Part shown: positions 29,676 through 40,319 of the stretch, piece after piece
Layout of the letters: each line of letters begins with the position of its first letter
Numbering within the stretch: the first letter of the stretch is position 1
From: Thermoplasmata archaeon
GTDB taxonomy: Archaea; Thermoplasmatota; E2; DHVEG-1
Assembly: GCA_020054475.1 (NCBI GenBank)
Contig: JAHWGJ010000006.1
Coordinates: forward strand, 1-64,000
DNA: 64,000 bases
Direction of reading: 5' to 3'
Notes under the pieces: generated by a model
Told to the model about the DNA's origin: nothing
What the model saw: the letters and a program-made list of their open reading frames with translations, nothing else
Databases searched by the model: none
Translations under genes and position numbers: made by a program

Positions 29676-30565
29676 ATATTGTTATATTTGGTTCAGGAGC
29701 AATAGGCTCATTATTCGGAGCTTTACTTTCAAATAATAATAATGTAGTACTATATGGTAGAAAATCTCATATTGATATTATAAACAAAGAAGGATTAGAA
29801 ATAAATGGGAAAACATTTTTTCATAAAAAAATACCTGCCTTTTGTAATATCAAAGAAATAAAAATGGATATAGATCTATTAATTTTATCTGTAAAATCAT
29901 ATGATACAGATATATCTTTAAACTTAATTAAAAATATCATTGATAGTGAAACTACTTTATTAACTATACAAAATGGTTTAGATAATATTGATAAAATAAG
30001 GAAAATATTTAATCATAAACAAATTTTGGGGGGAGTTACAACTCAAGGATCGATATTTGTTAAACCTGGTTTAATAAGTCATACGGGATTTGGTGAAACA
30101 ATTTTAGGTGAATTAGATGGCACAATTAGCGATAGGTTAAAAAAAATTGTTAAGATATTTAATAATTCGGGGATTATTACAAAATATTCAAATGATATTA
30201 ATAAAGAGATATGGATCAAAACCATTATTAATTCTAGTATAAATCCATTAACAACAATTTTTAAGTGTAAAAATGAATATCTATTAAAAAATCCAATTTT
30301 ATCAAATATTGTTAAATTAGTCTGTAATGAATCAGTAAGAATTGCAAATGCTGAAGGATTTGATTTTAATTATGATGATATTTTAAATAAAACAAAGAAA
30401 GTTATTAACTATACTTGTGATAATTATTCTTCAATGTTACAAAGCTATGAAAAATATAAAAAAACTGAAATAAAGTCTATTAATGGAAAATTAATTGAGA
30501 TTGGGAAAAAGCAAAATACTGATACAATTCTAAATGAATTATTAGTTTTATTAATCGAATCTTAA
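29672..30565 (+). CDS. 2-dehydropantoate 2-reductase
   Basis: MNIVIFGSGAIGSLFGALLS, GGVTTQGSIFVKPG, NEIWIKTIINSSINPLT-type motif. Confidence 0.9.
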   Translation: MNIVIFGSGAIGSLFGALLSNNNNVVLYGRKSHIDIINKEGLEINGKTFFHKKIPAFCNIKEIKMDIDLLILSVKSYDTDISLNLIKNIIDSETTLLTIQNGLDNIDKIRKIFNHKQILGGVTTQGSIFVKPGLISHTGFGETILGELDGTISDRLKKIVKIFNNSGIITKYSNDINKEIWIKTIINSSINPLTTIFKCKNEYLLKNPILSNIVKLVCNESVRIANAEGFDFNYDDILNKTKKVINYTCDNYSSMLQSYEKYKKTEIKSINGKLIEIGKKQNTDTILNELLVLLIES

Positions 30566-30685
30566 ATCAACAATTTTGGGATTGGAAATTATAATAACAA
30601 TACTATATATAATAAATAATAAATTGACCGACATTTTTATATAAATAGTAAACTATATTAATTTATAAATTAAGGGAAATTTATT

Positions 30686-32320
30686 ATGAGACAATTAAAT
30701 AAAAATAATAAATTAATTGTTGGTTTGGCAGCAATTATCTTTTCAATAATTATTTTATTAGCTATTTATTATATATTTTTTAGCGAAACAGAAGAAGTTT
30801 TAGATGAACCTGAAATAATTGTTCAAACAGATGATAGAATTAGTCCAAATGAAAATCAGGCGTTAATCTTGGAAATATTACGTATTCGTAATAGAGATCT
30901 AATTGATATAATTATGAATTCTGGTAAAGGTTGGGAAAACAAACCGAATATGTATTTTATAACTGAAATGGATGAATTAGAATATATTAGTAAGAACGTC
31001 GGATCTGCTAGTAGGGGAATTACTGAAACTTTTATAAAAGAATGGGATTCAATTTTTAAAGAAAATAAAATTGTTAGAGATGCAGAAGAAGAACAAGAAA
31101 TTTCATATGTTACACTAAAAATTATGCAGAGAAAAAATTCAGGTTTATTTGGAAGACAAACTAATGATATTGAATTGGCTAATATTTATTTAATTTATGA
31201 TTATAAAACGGGAAGATGGAGTGGAGATGATTATTTCAATGATACAGATGGTTATGGTCATTATATTAACAATAAGGTTGAGGTGTGGTTCAATTTATAT
31301 CAAACAGATTTTGATCATGATGGCATCCCATATTGGACAGAAGTAAATATCTTGCACACTAACCCAGAAGTTGATGATACTCAAAATGATCCTGATGGAG
31401 ATGGTATACCTACAGATTGGGAATGGAAATGGGGATATGATCCTTTTGTTTATGATAATCATACTACTCTTGATCCAGATCAAGATGGCATAGAAAACAT
31501 TGAAGAATATTTTATGCAAAAATGGTTTTCAAATCCTTATTGTCAAGATATATATTTAGAAGTTGATGGTATGGACTCAGGGGGATTTTTAGATCCACCT
31601 CATATTCTTTATAAGGAATCTCAGCAAATAATCATCGAACGTTTTGCTGAACATGGTATTAATGTATATATTGATGATGGATGGCCAGAAGGTCCAGTAA
31701 ACAAAGGAGGGGAATTATTAACCCATTATGAAAGAATGTCCCAAGATTCTGGAATGATGTTACAATACTATAGAAATCATTTTGCTGATGAGAGAAAAGG
31801 AATTTTTAGATATGTAGTAATGTGTCATAGAGGAGGTTTTTGCCATCCTGCCACTTTTAATAACTATGATCAAATGGCAGTAGGAATAAGCAATCAACAA
31901 ATGATAACAGCCAAAGGAGCTTTTACACCTAGAACATATAGATTAATGGCTGCGGTATCAGTTATGCATGAGCTAGGACATTCACTAGGAATAGGGCCAT
32001 GGAATGTAGGTGGAAATGATAATTTTACTTTTGCTGAGGGAAGAGCAGCAAAACAAGAATTTCTTGATGAGTGGGGTAATTACAAAAGCGTAATGAACTA
32101 CTATTATATCTATGATAAGACCATTGTAGATTATTCAGATGGATCACATGGAACTGGTGATTTTAATGATTGGGAGTTTTTTGATTTAACTAATTTCCAA
32201 TATGAATCGAAAGTAGTTGAAGATCCTGGATTTGAATTACCAGGCGTTGAAGAGATTAGTTTTATGGAAACAGTTTACGAACATCTTCCATTATATACAG
32301 GTTTTAGACTAGGTTTATAA
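30686..32320 (+). CDS. Membrane-anchored/secreted zinc metalloprotease-like protein with Ca-binding (TSP3-like) repeats
   Basis: N-terminal TM; DFDHDGIPYWTE, DPDGDGIPTDWEW, DPDQDGIENIEEY; HELGHSLGI. Confidence 0.75.
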   Translation: MRQLNKNNKLIVGLAAIIFSIIILLAIYYIFFSETEEVLDEPEIIVQTDDRISPNENQALILEILRIRNRDLIDIIMNSGKGWENKPNMYFITEMDELEYISKNVGSASRGITETFIKEWDSIFKENKIVRDAEEEQEISYVTLKIMQRKNSGLFGRQTNDIELANIYLIYDYKTGRWSGDDYFNDTDGYGHYINNKVEVWFNLYQTDFDHDGIPYWTEVNILHTNPEVDDTQNDPDGDGIPTDWEWKWGYDPFVYDNHTTLDPDQDGIENIEEYFMQKWFSNPYCQDIYLEVDGMDSGGFLDPPHILYKESQQIIIERFAEHGINVYIDDGWPEGPVNKGGELLTHYERMSQDSGMMLQYYRNHFADERKGIFRYVVMCHRGGFCHPATFNNYDQMAVGISNQQMITAKGAFTPRTYRLMAAVSVMHELGHSLGIGPWNVGGNDNFTFAEGRAAKQEFLDEWGNYKSVMNYYYIYDKTIVDYSDGSHGTGDFNDWEFFDLTNFQYESKVVEDPGFELPGVEEISFMETVYEHLPLYTGFRLGL

Positions 32321-32392
32321 TGATTTATCAAAAAATCTCATAAAAAAATACTTTAAACTTTTTCTATTAATAATGTATATCTTATAATTAAT

Positions 32393-33361
32393 ATGAAAAT
32401 ATTAATTACGAGAAAAATCCCTAAATCTGGAATAGAATTATTGCTAAAAAAAGGATATGAACTAGAAATAAACCAACAAGATCGGATTTTATCAAAGAAT
32501 GAAATAATAGATGGACTAAAGGAAAAGGATGGATTAATTTCACTATTAACAGACAACATAAATAAAGAAGTAATTAACTCAGAACCAAAGCTGAAGATGA
32601 TAGCTAATTATGCTGTAGGATATAATAATATTGATATTAATGCAGCTACCCAAAAAAAAATACCAGTTAGTAACACTCCAGATGTTTTAACAGATACTAC
32701 TGCAGAAATGGCATGGGCTTTACTATTCTCAGTTTCTCGCAGAATAGTAGAGGGAGATAATTTTACACGAAAAGGTAAATATAAAGGATGGGGCCCAATG
32801 TTAATGCTTGGACAAGATATCTCAAATAAAACCTTAGGAATCGTTGGTACGGGTAGAATCGGATCTGCTTTTGGATTAAAAAGCAAAGGATTCAAAATGA
32901 ATGTTTTATATTTTGATGAAAAAATAAATGAAACACTTGAAAAAGAATTAAATGCAAAAAAGGTAGAAAAATCTGAATTAATAAAACAATCAGATTTTAT
33001 TTCAATACATTTACCTTTAAATAAATCCACGTTTCATTTTATTGGAACTAATGAACTGAAAAATATGAAAAATAATGCAATATTAATAAATACATCAAGA
33101 GGGCCAATCATTGACGAAATTGCACTTACAAAAGCGTTAAAAGATAAATGGATTTTTGGAGCAGGATTGGATGTATATGAAAATGAACCTAATATCAATC
33201 CAAAATTATTAAATTTAAATAATGTAGTAATTCAACCGCATTCAGCATCTGCAACATTTCAAACACGATCAAATATGGCAATTATTGCTGCTAAAAACAT
33301 GATTGAGGGATTAACTGGTAAAATTCCAACTAATTGCGTTAATAAAAACATTTATAAATAA
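32393..33361 (+). CDS. D-2-hydroxyacid dehydrogenase (glyoxylate reductase-like)
   Basis: LGIVGTGRIGSAFGLKSKGF, INTSRGPIIDEIALTKAL. Confidence 0.92.
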   Translation: MKILITRKIPKSGIELLLKKGYELEINQQDRILSKNEIIDGLKEKDGLISLLTDNINKEVINSEPKLKMIANYAVGYNNIDINAATQKKIPVSNTPDVLTDTTAEMAWALLFSVSRRIVEGDNFTRKGKYKGWGPMLMLGQDISNKTLGIVGTGRIGSAFGLKSKGFKMNVLYFDEKINETLEKELNAKKVEKSELIKQSDFISIHLPLNKSTFHFIGTNELKNMKNNAILINTSRGPIIDEIALTKALKDKWIFGAGLDVYENEPNINPKLLNLNNVVIQPHSASATFQTRSNMAIIAAKNMIEGLTGKIPTNCVNKNIYK

Positions 33362-33376
33362 ATAAATTTAAAAAAA

Positions 33377-34015
33377 TTATAGAGTGAAAGTCCATATTTC
33401 TGTTTCTTTAGGGATATCCGTTTTATCAAAATCGATTTCATTTCCAACTTTTAATATTTTATAAACTGATTTTTCTAGAAATGTATCTAGATTGTCAATT
33501 GGTAAAGATAAACCACCGATTTTATAATGCATAGGAATAATAATTGAAGGTTTAATTGATTTAATAATTTCCCATGCAATATCTGCATCAATAGTAAAAT
33601 TTCCACCAACAGGAACAAATAAAATATCAACACTACCAATTTTCTCAACAATACTTTCTTCTACCATATGTCCTAGATCGCCTAAATGGCAGAAAATAAT
33701 ATCATCAATTAAAAATTTGAAAATAATATTTTCGCCTCTAATATCCCCAGATTTTTCATCATGATATGTTTTTATACCTTTTATATCAACATTAAAAATT
33801 TTTCTCTTTCTTTCATCTTTTACTACTTTAGATCCAATTTTTTCAACAGATTTTACACTATTATGATCATAATGGTCATGAGATACTAAAATAATATCTC
33901 CCTCCACTGTAGGTGCAGGGATTCCTATCGATTTTCCATCATGAGGATCTGTAACTAAGGTTATATCATCTTTAATTTCAAAGCATGAATGACCATGCCA
34001 TCTTATTTGAAGCAA
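33377..34015 (-). CDS. MBL-fold metal-dependent hydrolase (UPF0173-like)
   Basis: MLQIRWHGHSCFEI, LVSHDHYDHNSV, FCHLGDLGH, IPMHY. Confidence 0.9.
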   Translation of the reverse strand: MLQIRWHGHSCFEIKDDITLVTDPHDGKSIGIPAPTVEGDIILVSHDHYDHNSVKSVEKIGSKVVKDERKRKIFNVDIKGIKTYHDEKSGDIRGENIIFKFLIDDIIFCHLGDLGHMVEESIVEKIGSVDILFVPVGGNFTIDADIAWEIIKSIKPSIIIPMHYKIGGLSLPIDNLDTFLEKSVYKILKVGNEIDFDKTDIPKETEIWTFTL

Positions 34016-34066
34016 TTTAACAATCTCCTGAAATCAAAAGAATATTAAACAATAATTATAAATAAA

Positions 34067-35137
34067 TTATGGGCGTAATCTACCAAGTTTAATATATACA
34101 ATTTTTTTATTGCTATAATGAACAGCAAAAATAATTTCTTTATTAACTGAGTGAGCTAAACGAATAGCCCTACTAAAATTTGACCATATACTTGTATAAT
34201 TTTTTGTTATTACATGAACAAGATATTCAGCATGAGTTAAATCGGGTTTTTTTGAATAAGCACGAAAATGAGTACCAAATTTAAATCCAGTTTTTACAAT
34301 TAGTCCACGGATTTTCAAATCGTTATATACATCAAATCTTAAATCTATATCTGGTTGCTTAAGTTTAACATATTTTTTAAATGATTTAAAATCAGTATTC
34401 TTTTCATTATTAATTATCTGTATTTTTAAAAAATTCTTTTTTAATAAATATAATGCTTCAACCATAGAAATTTGTAAGCCTTTTCCAAAAGGTTTACCAT
34501 AAAATTCTTCTTCAAATAATTTTTTACTTGTTTTTTCATCTAATATTAAAACTCGATTTTCCATTAAAATCGAATCAGTTTTGACATATTTTTTTTCAAA
34601 ATTTTCACCTATTATATTATCAATAGATATTTCATAATATGTTATATCGCCTTCTTCATCTACTATTGAAATCCATAGAATTCCATTTTTTATTTTTGCT
34701 TGGTCAATAAATAATTTGATTTTATTAATATCAAGGGTGTCTTTTTCGGAAAATATTGATACAAAATATTTATTATTTTCTTCATTCAAATTGTTTTTAT
34801 TTTTGTATATTATAAAATCAAAATTCTTATTATCATTATTAATCTGAATTGAATATCCCTTTTTCCTAAGATCTCTAAATACTATATATTTTATTTCAAA
34901 ATTTGGAATTGTTAATATTGACCTTTTTAATAAATATCCAAAATCAATCTCTTTTTCTTTTTCAAATATTTTAATTTTTTCTTCTTCTAAAAGAAAAACC
35001 GCTTCTATTAAATTTAGTATTAAATTATTATTTTTAACAGTTTCTCCAAAACGACTTTTACTATATAATCTCCCAACATCCTTTGGTTTATTTACAATTA
35101 TCCTATTGTTAATTATTTCTCCAAATGCTTTTTGCAT
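34067..35137 (-). CDS. endA: tRNA-splicing endonuclease (fused two-unit form)
   Basis: VYNDLKIRGLIVKTGFKFGTHFRAYSK...HAEYLVHV, preceded by a related, catalytically degenerate unit (EAVFLLEEEKIKI). Confidence 0.88.
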   Translation of the reverse strand: MQKAFGEIINNRIIVNKPKDVGRLYSKSRFGETVKNNNLILNLIEAVFLLEEEKIKIFEKEKEIDFGYLLKRSILTIPNFEIKYIVFRDLRKKGYSIQINNDNKNFDFIIYKNKNNLNEENNKYFVSIFSEKDTLDINKIKLFIDQAKIKNGILWISIVDEEGDITYYEISIDNIIGENFEKKYVKTDSILMENRVLILDEKTSKKLFEEEFYGKPFGKGLQISMVEALYLLKKNFLKIQIINNEKNTDFKSFKKYVKLKQPDIDLRFDVYNDLKIRGLIVKTGFKFGTHFRAYSKKPDLTHAEYLVHVITKNYTSIWSNFSRAIRLAHSVNKEIIFAVHYSNKKIVYIKLGRLRP

Positions 35138-35315
35138 AATATTGGTAATTAGATTTATTATTTGGTTTTTTGTATTAAGAGGAGTAATTAATATAGATGT
35201 CTATTAGACTTAATTCAAATTTTTTTTATTATTTATTAATTATTTAAAAATATTAATCCCGATATTCTTAAGTATAATAATTAGATACCATTCACCGCTT
35301 GAAAGCAATTTAACT

Positions 35316-37145
35316 TTGGAGGCTAAAAATTTGGTAAAATTACATGAAATGATATTAAGAGATGCTCATCAATCAATGCTTGCAACCAGAATGAGAACAG
35401 AGGATATGCTACCCATTGCAGATAAATTAGATCAAGTAGGATTTTTTGCACTAGAGGTATGGGGTGGAGCAACATTTGATGTATCAATTAGATATTTAAA
35501 TCAAGATCCATGGGAACGTATTAGATTATTAAAAAAAGCATTACCAAATACTCCAACACAAATGCTAGAAAGAGCAATGAATATCGTTGCTTATCGTAAT
35601 TTTCCAGATGATGCTGTTAAGAAATTTATATTTCTTTCAAAAAAAAATGGTGTGGATAACTTTAGAATTTTTGATGCGCTTAATGATCTTAGAAATATGG
35701 AAATACCTATGAAAGCTGTTAAAGAAAATGGAGGACATGTTCAAGCCTGCTTAAGTTATACAATATCACCTGTTCATACTGTTGATTATTTTGTAAATAG
35801 GTTTATAAAACTATCAAAAATGGGAGCTGATTCTCTTTGTATAAAAGATATGGCCGGGATGATAACTCCTCAAAGAGCATATGATATCGTTAATGGATGT
35901 AAAAATGCTGGTATAAAACTTGAAATTGATTTGCATTCACATTGTACAAGTGGTATGACGGGCATGGCATATCAAAGAGCTGTTGAGGCGGGAATAGATA
36001 TTTTAGATACGGCAATGTCTCCAATTTCTGGCGGGACAGCGGCTCCACCAACTGAGAGTATAGTAGCTGCATTAAAAAATACTGAATGGGATACCCATTA
36101 TGATTTAGAACTTTTAATTGAAATTAGGAAATATTTCCTTAAAATTTGGGAAAAATATAGACATTTACATAGATTTAATGCTTTAAAAGTAGATCCAAGC
36201 GTAACTTTACATCAAGTTCCAGGCGGAATGCTTTCAAATCTTATTTTTCAACTAGAAGAGCAGGGGGCTAATGATAAATATAGAGAAATCTTGGCTGAAA
36301 CTGAAAGAGTAAGAGGGGAGCTAGGATATCCTCCATTAGTCACTCCAACAAGTCAAGTAGTTGGAGTTCAATCGGTAATGAATGTTTTGCATGGTAGATA
36401 TAAAGTTATTACCAAAGAAACAAAAGAGTATTGTAGGGGTATGTATGGTAAATCACCTGCACCAATAAAACCAGAAATAATGAAAAAAGTTCTTGGACCT
36501 AAATGGAAAGAAGAGATTATTGATTGTAGACCGTCTGATTTATTAAAACCAATGTGGGATAAATGCAAATCTGAATTAAAAGAACAAGAAGATATTGAAA
36601 TTACTGATGAAAATGTTATGACATATCTCTTATACCCTCAAGTTGGACTTAAATTCTTAAATAAGAAAGCGAAATCAGAGTTCAAATCTGATGAACTACC
36701 TCTTTCAATTAACCATCCATTAACTAGAGGAATGGTCAAACAATCTTTCCCTGAATATAAACAAATTTGGCTTGAAGATAAACCCCCTGAACAAAGATCG
36801 GGTCCAGCTGAAATACCTACTGAATTTGAGGTTGAAGTTGATGGAGAACCCTTTGAGGTAAAAGTAAAACCGACTGGCGGCTTTTTAGTAGCTGGAAAAA
36901 ATGAAAATTCAAATGAAAAAACTAAGAATATTGAGGGTGGAATTAAATCTAATATGCAAGGTACAATATTAAAAATAAAAACCAAATTAGGAGAAAAGAT
37001 TTCTCAAGGGGATGTTATTGCCACAATTGAAGCAATGAAAATGGAACAAGAGATAAAGGCAGATAAAGCAGGTACAATCAAAGAAATTTTTGTGAAAGAG
37101 GGAGATTCGGTTTCAACCGGAGATATTCTAATGCAAGTTTTATAA
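35316..37145 (+). CDS. Pyruvate carboxylase subunit B / oxaloacetate decarboxylase alpha with biotinyl domain
   Basis: EMILRDAHQSMLATRMRTEDM, IDLHSHCTSGM, biotinylation EAMKMEQEI; real start probably TTG near 35331 after GGAGG. Confidence 0.93.
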   Translation: MEAKNLVKLHEMILRDAHQSMLATRMRTEDMLPIADKLDQVGFFALEVWGGATFDVSIRYLNQDPWERIRLLKKALPNTPTQMLERAMNIVAYRNFPDDAVKKFIFLSKKNGVDNFRIFDALNDLRNMEIPMKAVKENGGHVQACLSYTISPVHTVDYFVNRFIKLSKMGADSLCIKDMAGMITPQRAYDIVNGCKNAGIKLEIDLHSHCTSGMTGMAYQRAVEAGIDILDTAMSPISGGTAAPPTESIVAALKNTEWDTHYDLELLIEIRKYFLKIWEKYRHLHRFNALKVDPSVTLHQVPGGMLSNLIFQLEEQGANDKYREILAETERVRGELGYPPLVTPTSQVVGVQSVMNVLHGRYKVITKETKEYCRGMYGKSPAPIKPEIMKKVLGPKWKEEIIDCRPSDLLKPMWDKCKSELKEQEDIEITDENVMTYLLYPQVGLKFLNKKAKSEFKSDELPLSINHPLTRGMVKQSFPEYKQIWLEDKPPEQRSGPAEIPTEFEVEVDGEPFEVKVKPTGGFLVAGKNENSNEKTKNIEGGIKSNMQGTILKIKTKLGEKISQGDVIATIEAMKMEQEIKADKAGTIKEIFVKEGDSVSTGDILMQVL

Positions 37146-37165
37146 TAATTTAAATGGTGAAAAAA

Positions 37166-38611
37166 ATGCTTAACAAAGTTCTTATAGCCAATCGTGGAGA
37201 AATTGCAGTTAGAATTATGAGGGCATGCAAAGAATTAGGAATTTCTACAATTGCAGTTTTTTCTGATGCAGATAAAAATGCTTTATTTGTTAAATACTCT
37301 GATGAAAAATATAATATTGGACCAGGACCCGCGAGTCAGAGTTATTTAAATAAGGATAAGATAATTGATGTTGCATTAAAAACCAAAGCGGAAGGCATTC
37401 ACCCTGGTTATGGTTTTATGGCAGAAAATTCGGAATTTGCAGAAATGTGTCATAAAAATGGAATTGAATTTATTGGCCCACCTGTAAATTCAATGAAATT
37501 AATGGGCTCGAAAATCGATTCAAAAAAATCTATGATTAATGCGGGTATACATGTAGTACCTGGAATAACAGAGTCAATTGCTGATCATGAAAAAGCAAAA
37601 GATATTGCAAACGAGATCGGTTATCCAATAATGTTAAAAGCCTCAGCAGGTGGGGGCGGCATTGGAATTCAAATGGTTGAAAATGATAGTAAAATGGAAA
37701 AAACATTAGATTCTATCCGTCAATTAGCTAAAAATTCATTTGGAGATGATTCTGTTTTCATTGAGAAGTTTATAAAAGATCCTCGCCACATTGAATATCA
37801 AATAATAGGGGATAAAAAAAACCATATTATCCATTGTTATGAGAGAGAATGTAGCGTTCAAAGAAGGAATCAGAAATTAATTGAAGAAACACCATCATGT
37901 GCTTTATCTCAAGAACTTAGAGAAGAAATGGGTGGACAAGCAGTTAAAGTAGCTAAAACAGCTAAATATTATAATGCTGGAACCTGTGAATTTATGTTTA
38001 AAGATGGAAAATATTATTTTTTAGAAATGAACACTAGACTTCAAGTTGAACATCCAATTACAGAAGTTACTACAGGAATAGATCTCGCAAGGGAACAATT
38101 AAGAATCGCATCTGGACTTGATCTTGAATATGATCAGAAAGACATAATCCCTAGAGGACATGCAATTGAATGTCGGATAAACGCTGAAGATCCATTAAAC
38201 AATTTTTCTCCATCGCCAAGTAAAATTATTAGATATGCTGAACCAAGTGGTCCAGGTGTTAGAGTAGATTCAGGAGTATATCAAGGTTTTACAATTCCTC
38301 CATTTTATGATTCTATGTTGGCTAAGCTTATAATCCTAGCAGAAGATAGAAAAAGTTGTATTGCAAGAACAAAAAGAGCTTTATGGGAATTTCAAATCGG
38401 AGGAGTAAGGAATAATATACCTTTTCATGAGATAGTTATGAATAATGAAAAATGGATTAAGGGGGAATATGATACAAGTTTTATATCAAGGTATAAAATA
38501 CTTGATCAAGTAATAGATTATGTCAAAGAAAGAAAAACTCAATCATCAACAATAAAAACAGCAGCAGCAATGGCAGCAGTTCAAACAGTTATAGTAGCTT
38601 CAAAAAAATAA
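37166..38611 (+). CDS. Pyruvate/acetyl-CoA carboxylase biotin carboxylase subunit
   Basis: MLNKVLIANRGEIAVRIMRACKELGI, ASAGGGGIGIQMV, EMNTRLQVEHPITE. Confidence 0.95.
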   Translation: MLNKVLIANRGEIAVRIMRACKELGISTIAVFSDADKNALFVKYSDEKYNIGPGPASQSYLNKDKIIDVALKTKAEGIHPGYGFMAENSEFAEMCHKNGIEFIGPPVNSMKLMGSKIDSKKSMINAGIHVVPGITESIADHEKAKDIANEIGYPIMLKASAGGGGIGIQMVENDSKMEKTLDSIRQLAKNSFGDDSVFIEKFIKDPRHIEYQIIGDKKNHIIHCYERECSVQRRNQKLIEETPSCALSQELREEMGGQAVKVAKTAKYYNAGTCEFMFKDGKYYFLEMNTRLQVEHPITEVTTGIDLAREQLRIASGLDLEYDQKDIIPRGHAIECRINAEDPLNNFSPSPSKIIRYAEPSGPGVRVDSGVYQGFTIPPFYDSMLAKLIILAEDRKSCIARTKRALWEFQIGGVRNNIPFHEIVMNNEKWIKGEYDTSFISRYKILDQVIDYVKERKTQSSTIKTAAAMAAVQTVIVASKK

Positions 38612-38637
38612 ATAAGATTATACTTTTAATTTATAAT

Positions 38638-38918
38638 TTAACTTCTAATTAAATCTAAGGAAGATAATTCAATTGAAATTTTTTCAACATCAATAGATAT
38701 ATAATCAGTTTTTCTTGCACCAGTACATACAATTTTCCAAGAGCCAAATAACAACATAGATACTTTAAGTTCTTCAATGCGATATACAAAAACTGGAAAT
38801 TACTCGGGTTAATATTCATATTTTCTAAACCAAGATCCATTGCAGCTTCATTTAAATATAGTTCAGTTTATAAATCAGAAATTGCCACAATATTTTGAAA
38901 AACTATTTTCCACTCTTC
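38638..38918 (-). pseudogene. Degenerate TBP paralog (single repeat remnant)
   Basis: IVFQNIVAISDL*TELYLNEAAMDLGLENMNINPSNFQFLYIALKNL then frameshift to VSMLLFGSWKIVCTGARKTDYISIDVEKISIELSSLDLIRS*. Confidence 0.8.
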
Positions 38919-38922
38919 ATTT

Positions 38923-39468
38923 TTATAAAATTCCAATATTGACAAGACTTTCTTTGAGAATTTTTAATGCTTTTTTAATATATTCCAATTCATTAGCACC
39001 TGTAAAAACAATTTTTCCTGATTTAAATATGATGACATTTATCTTAAAATTAGGCATATTCAATGTTAAGCCTGGAAATTCATTTTCATTATAAGCTATA
39101 TTTTCAAATTCAATGTTACCTTTAATATAATCTAAATCAAGGTTTTTTTCTAAATCTGAAGATGCAACGATATTTTCAATATCAATATGTATATCATCAA
39201 AAAGCGTTATTTCATATTTTTCAATATCATTTATAATTCTATTTATTATAATTTCAATATCATCAATTTTTTTAATACCGGTACATATGATTTTTCCATT
39301 AGTAAATAAAAAAACAGCACATTTAGGATTATCAAAATCTAAAATAAGTCCAGAAAATTCATCAAGATTATATTTTGAATTAATAAATTGTTTTGATAAA
39401 TATTTTACATCAAATTTTTCCGTTAAATTTGCCGAAAATACAATATTTTCAATTTTTAATTCTTCCAT
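38923..39468 (-). CDS. tbp: TATA-box-binding protein
   Basis: Two TBP repeats: FSGLILDFDNPKCAVFLFTNGKIICTGIKK and FPGLTLNMPNFKINVIIFKSGKIVFTGANE. Confidence 0.92.
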   Translation of the reverse strand: MEELKIENIVFSANLTEKFDVKYLSKQFINSKYNLDEFSGLILDFDNPKCAVFLFTNGKIICTGIKKIDDIEIIINRIINDIEKYEITLFDDIHIDIENIVASSDLEKNLDLDYIKGNIEFENIAYNENEFPGLTLNMPNFKINVIIFKSGKIVFTGANELEYIKKALKILKESLVNIGIL

Positions 39469-39566
39469 AATTCGATTTACCGTCCCTCCTTAAAGCATGT
39501 AATGATTTTTTATAAACATTTCGTTAAAAGATGAGCACACAAATTTAAAATAATTTATAAAAAAAT

Positions 39567-40265
39567 CTACCAAACTCTATCGATATTTAAATCATTTTTT
39601 GGATTTTTTCTTTTTTCTTTTTTTTGACTGGTACTAATTTCATCCAATATGCCGCGGAATTCATCAGTTCTATATTCAATTCTTCTCTCGCAACTTGCTA
39701 CAGCTAATTCACCTCTAGTTTTTTCAATTATCCCTCTAACCATATCTTGTTTTCTTTTTATTGGTATTAGTGCAGATGGATAATCAAATCTGATTATTGA
39801 GTCATATATTTCTCCCATTAGTTTTAGGTAACGATTGGCTTTTTCAGGTTTTCCATCTAGGATGGAGTCTAAGGATTTTCTTCTTAACTCTCCAACAACG
39901 TCACATAAACCCTGTAAATATGAACTATATGTAACTTGTAGTTTGTCAGGATCAGGCAACTCCTTCTCTTGCATTATATTAAAAAGACAACTCGCTTCAA
40001 CAAATTCTTGAGCAGCATTTTCGACAAATCCTGCATGAGATAGTTCACCATGATTTTTTGTAAAATCATATAATTCCAATAATTTCGATGAAGCATCTTT
40101 TATCAAATCTTTTGATTTTTTCATTGAATTTTGATGTATTAATTGAATAGCTTTTCTACAGCTAATAATTATTTCCCTCGAAAATCGAAGAGAGTTTTCT
40201 CTTACTCTGTCTTTGTCATCAATATTTTTTTCAATTTTATTTATTATTTTTTCTAAATTTTTCAT
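39567..40265 (-). CDS. Translin family protein
   Basis: REIIISCRKAIQLIH, FVENAAQEFVEASCLF, YLQGLCDVVGELRRKSLD, YPSALIPIKRKQDMVRGIIEKTRGEL. Confidence 0.88.
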   Translation of the reverse strand: MKNLEKIINKIEKNIDDKDRVRENSLRFSREIIISCRKAIQLIHQNSMKKSKDLIKDASSKLLELYDFTKNHGELSHAGFVENAAQEFVEASCLFNIMQEKELPDPDKLQVTYSSYLQGLCDVVGELRRKSLDSILDGKPEKANRYLKLMGEIYDSIIRFDYPSALIPIKRKQDMVRGIIEKTRGELAVASCERRIEYRTDEFRGILDEISTSQKKEKRKNPKNDLNIDRVW

Positions 40266-40319
40266 TTTAGAATCCTATCCAAATAAATTCAATATGATTT
40301 AATTTTTTTCTTTAAATAA

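Noticed and set aside
34067-35137. Large 356-aa tRNA endonuclease as a new architecture
   Set aside because: Consistent with the known fused two-unit archaeal EndA form.
38655-38840. Track ORF 38655..38840 (-) as a real protein
   Set aside because: It is the wrong-frame continuation of the TBP pseudogene; the TBP-like peptide appears in the neighbouring frame.
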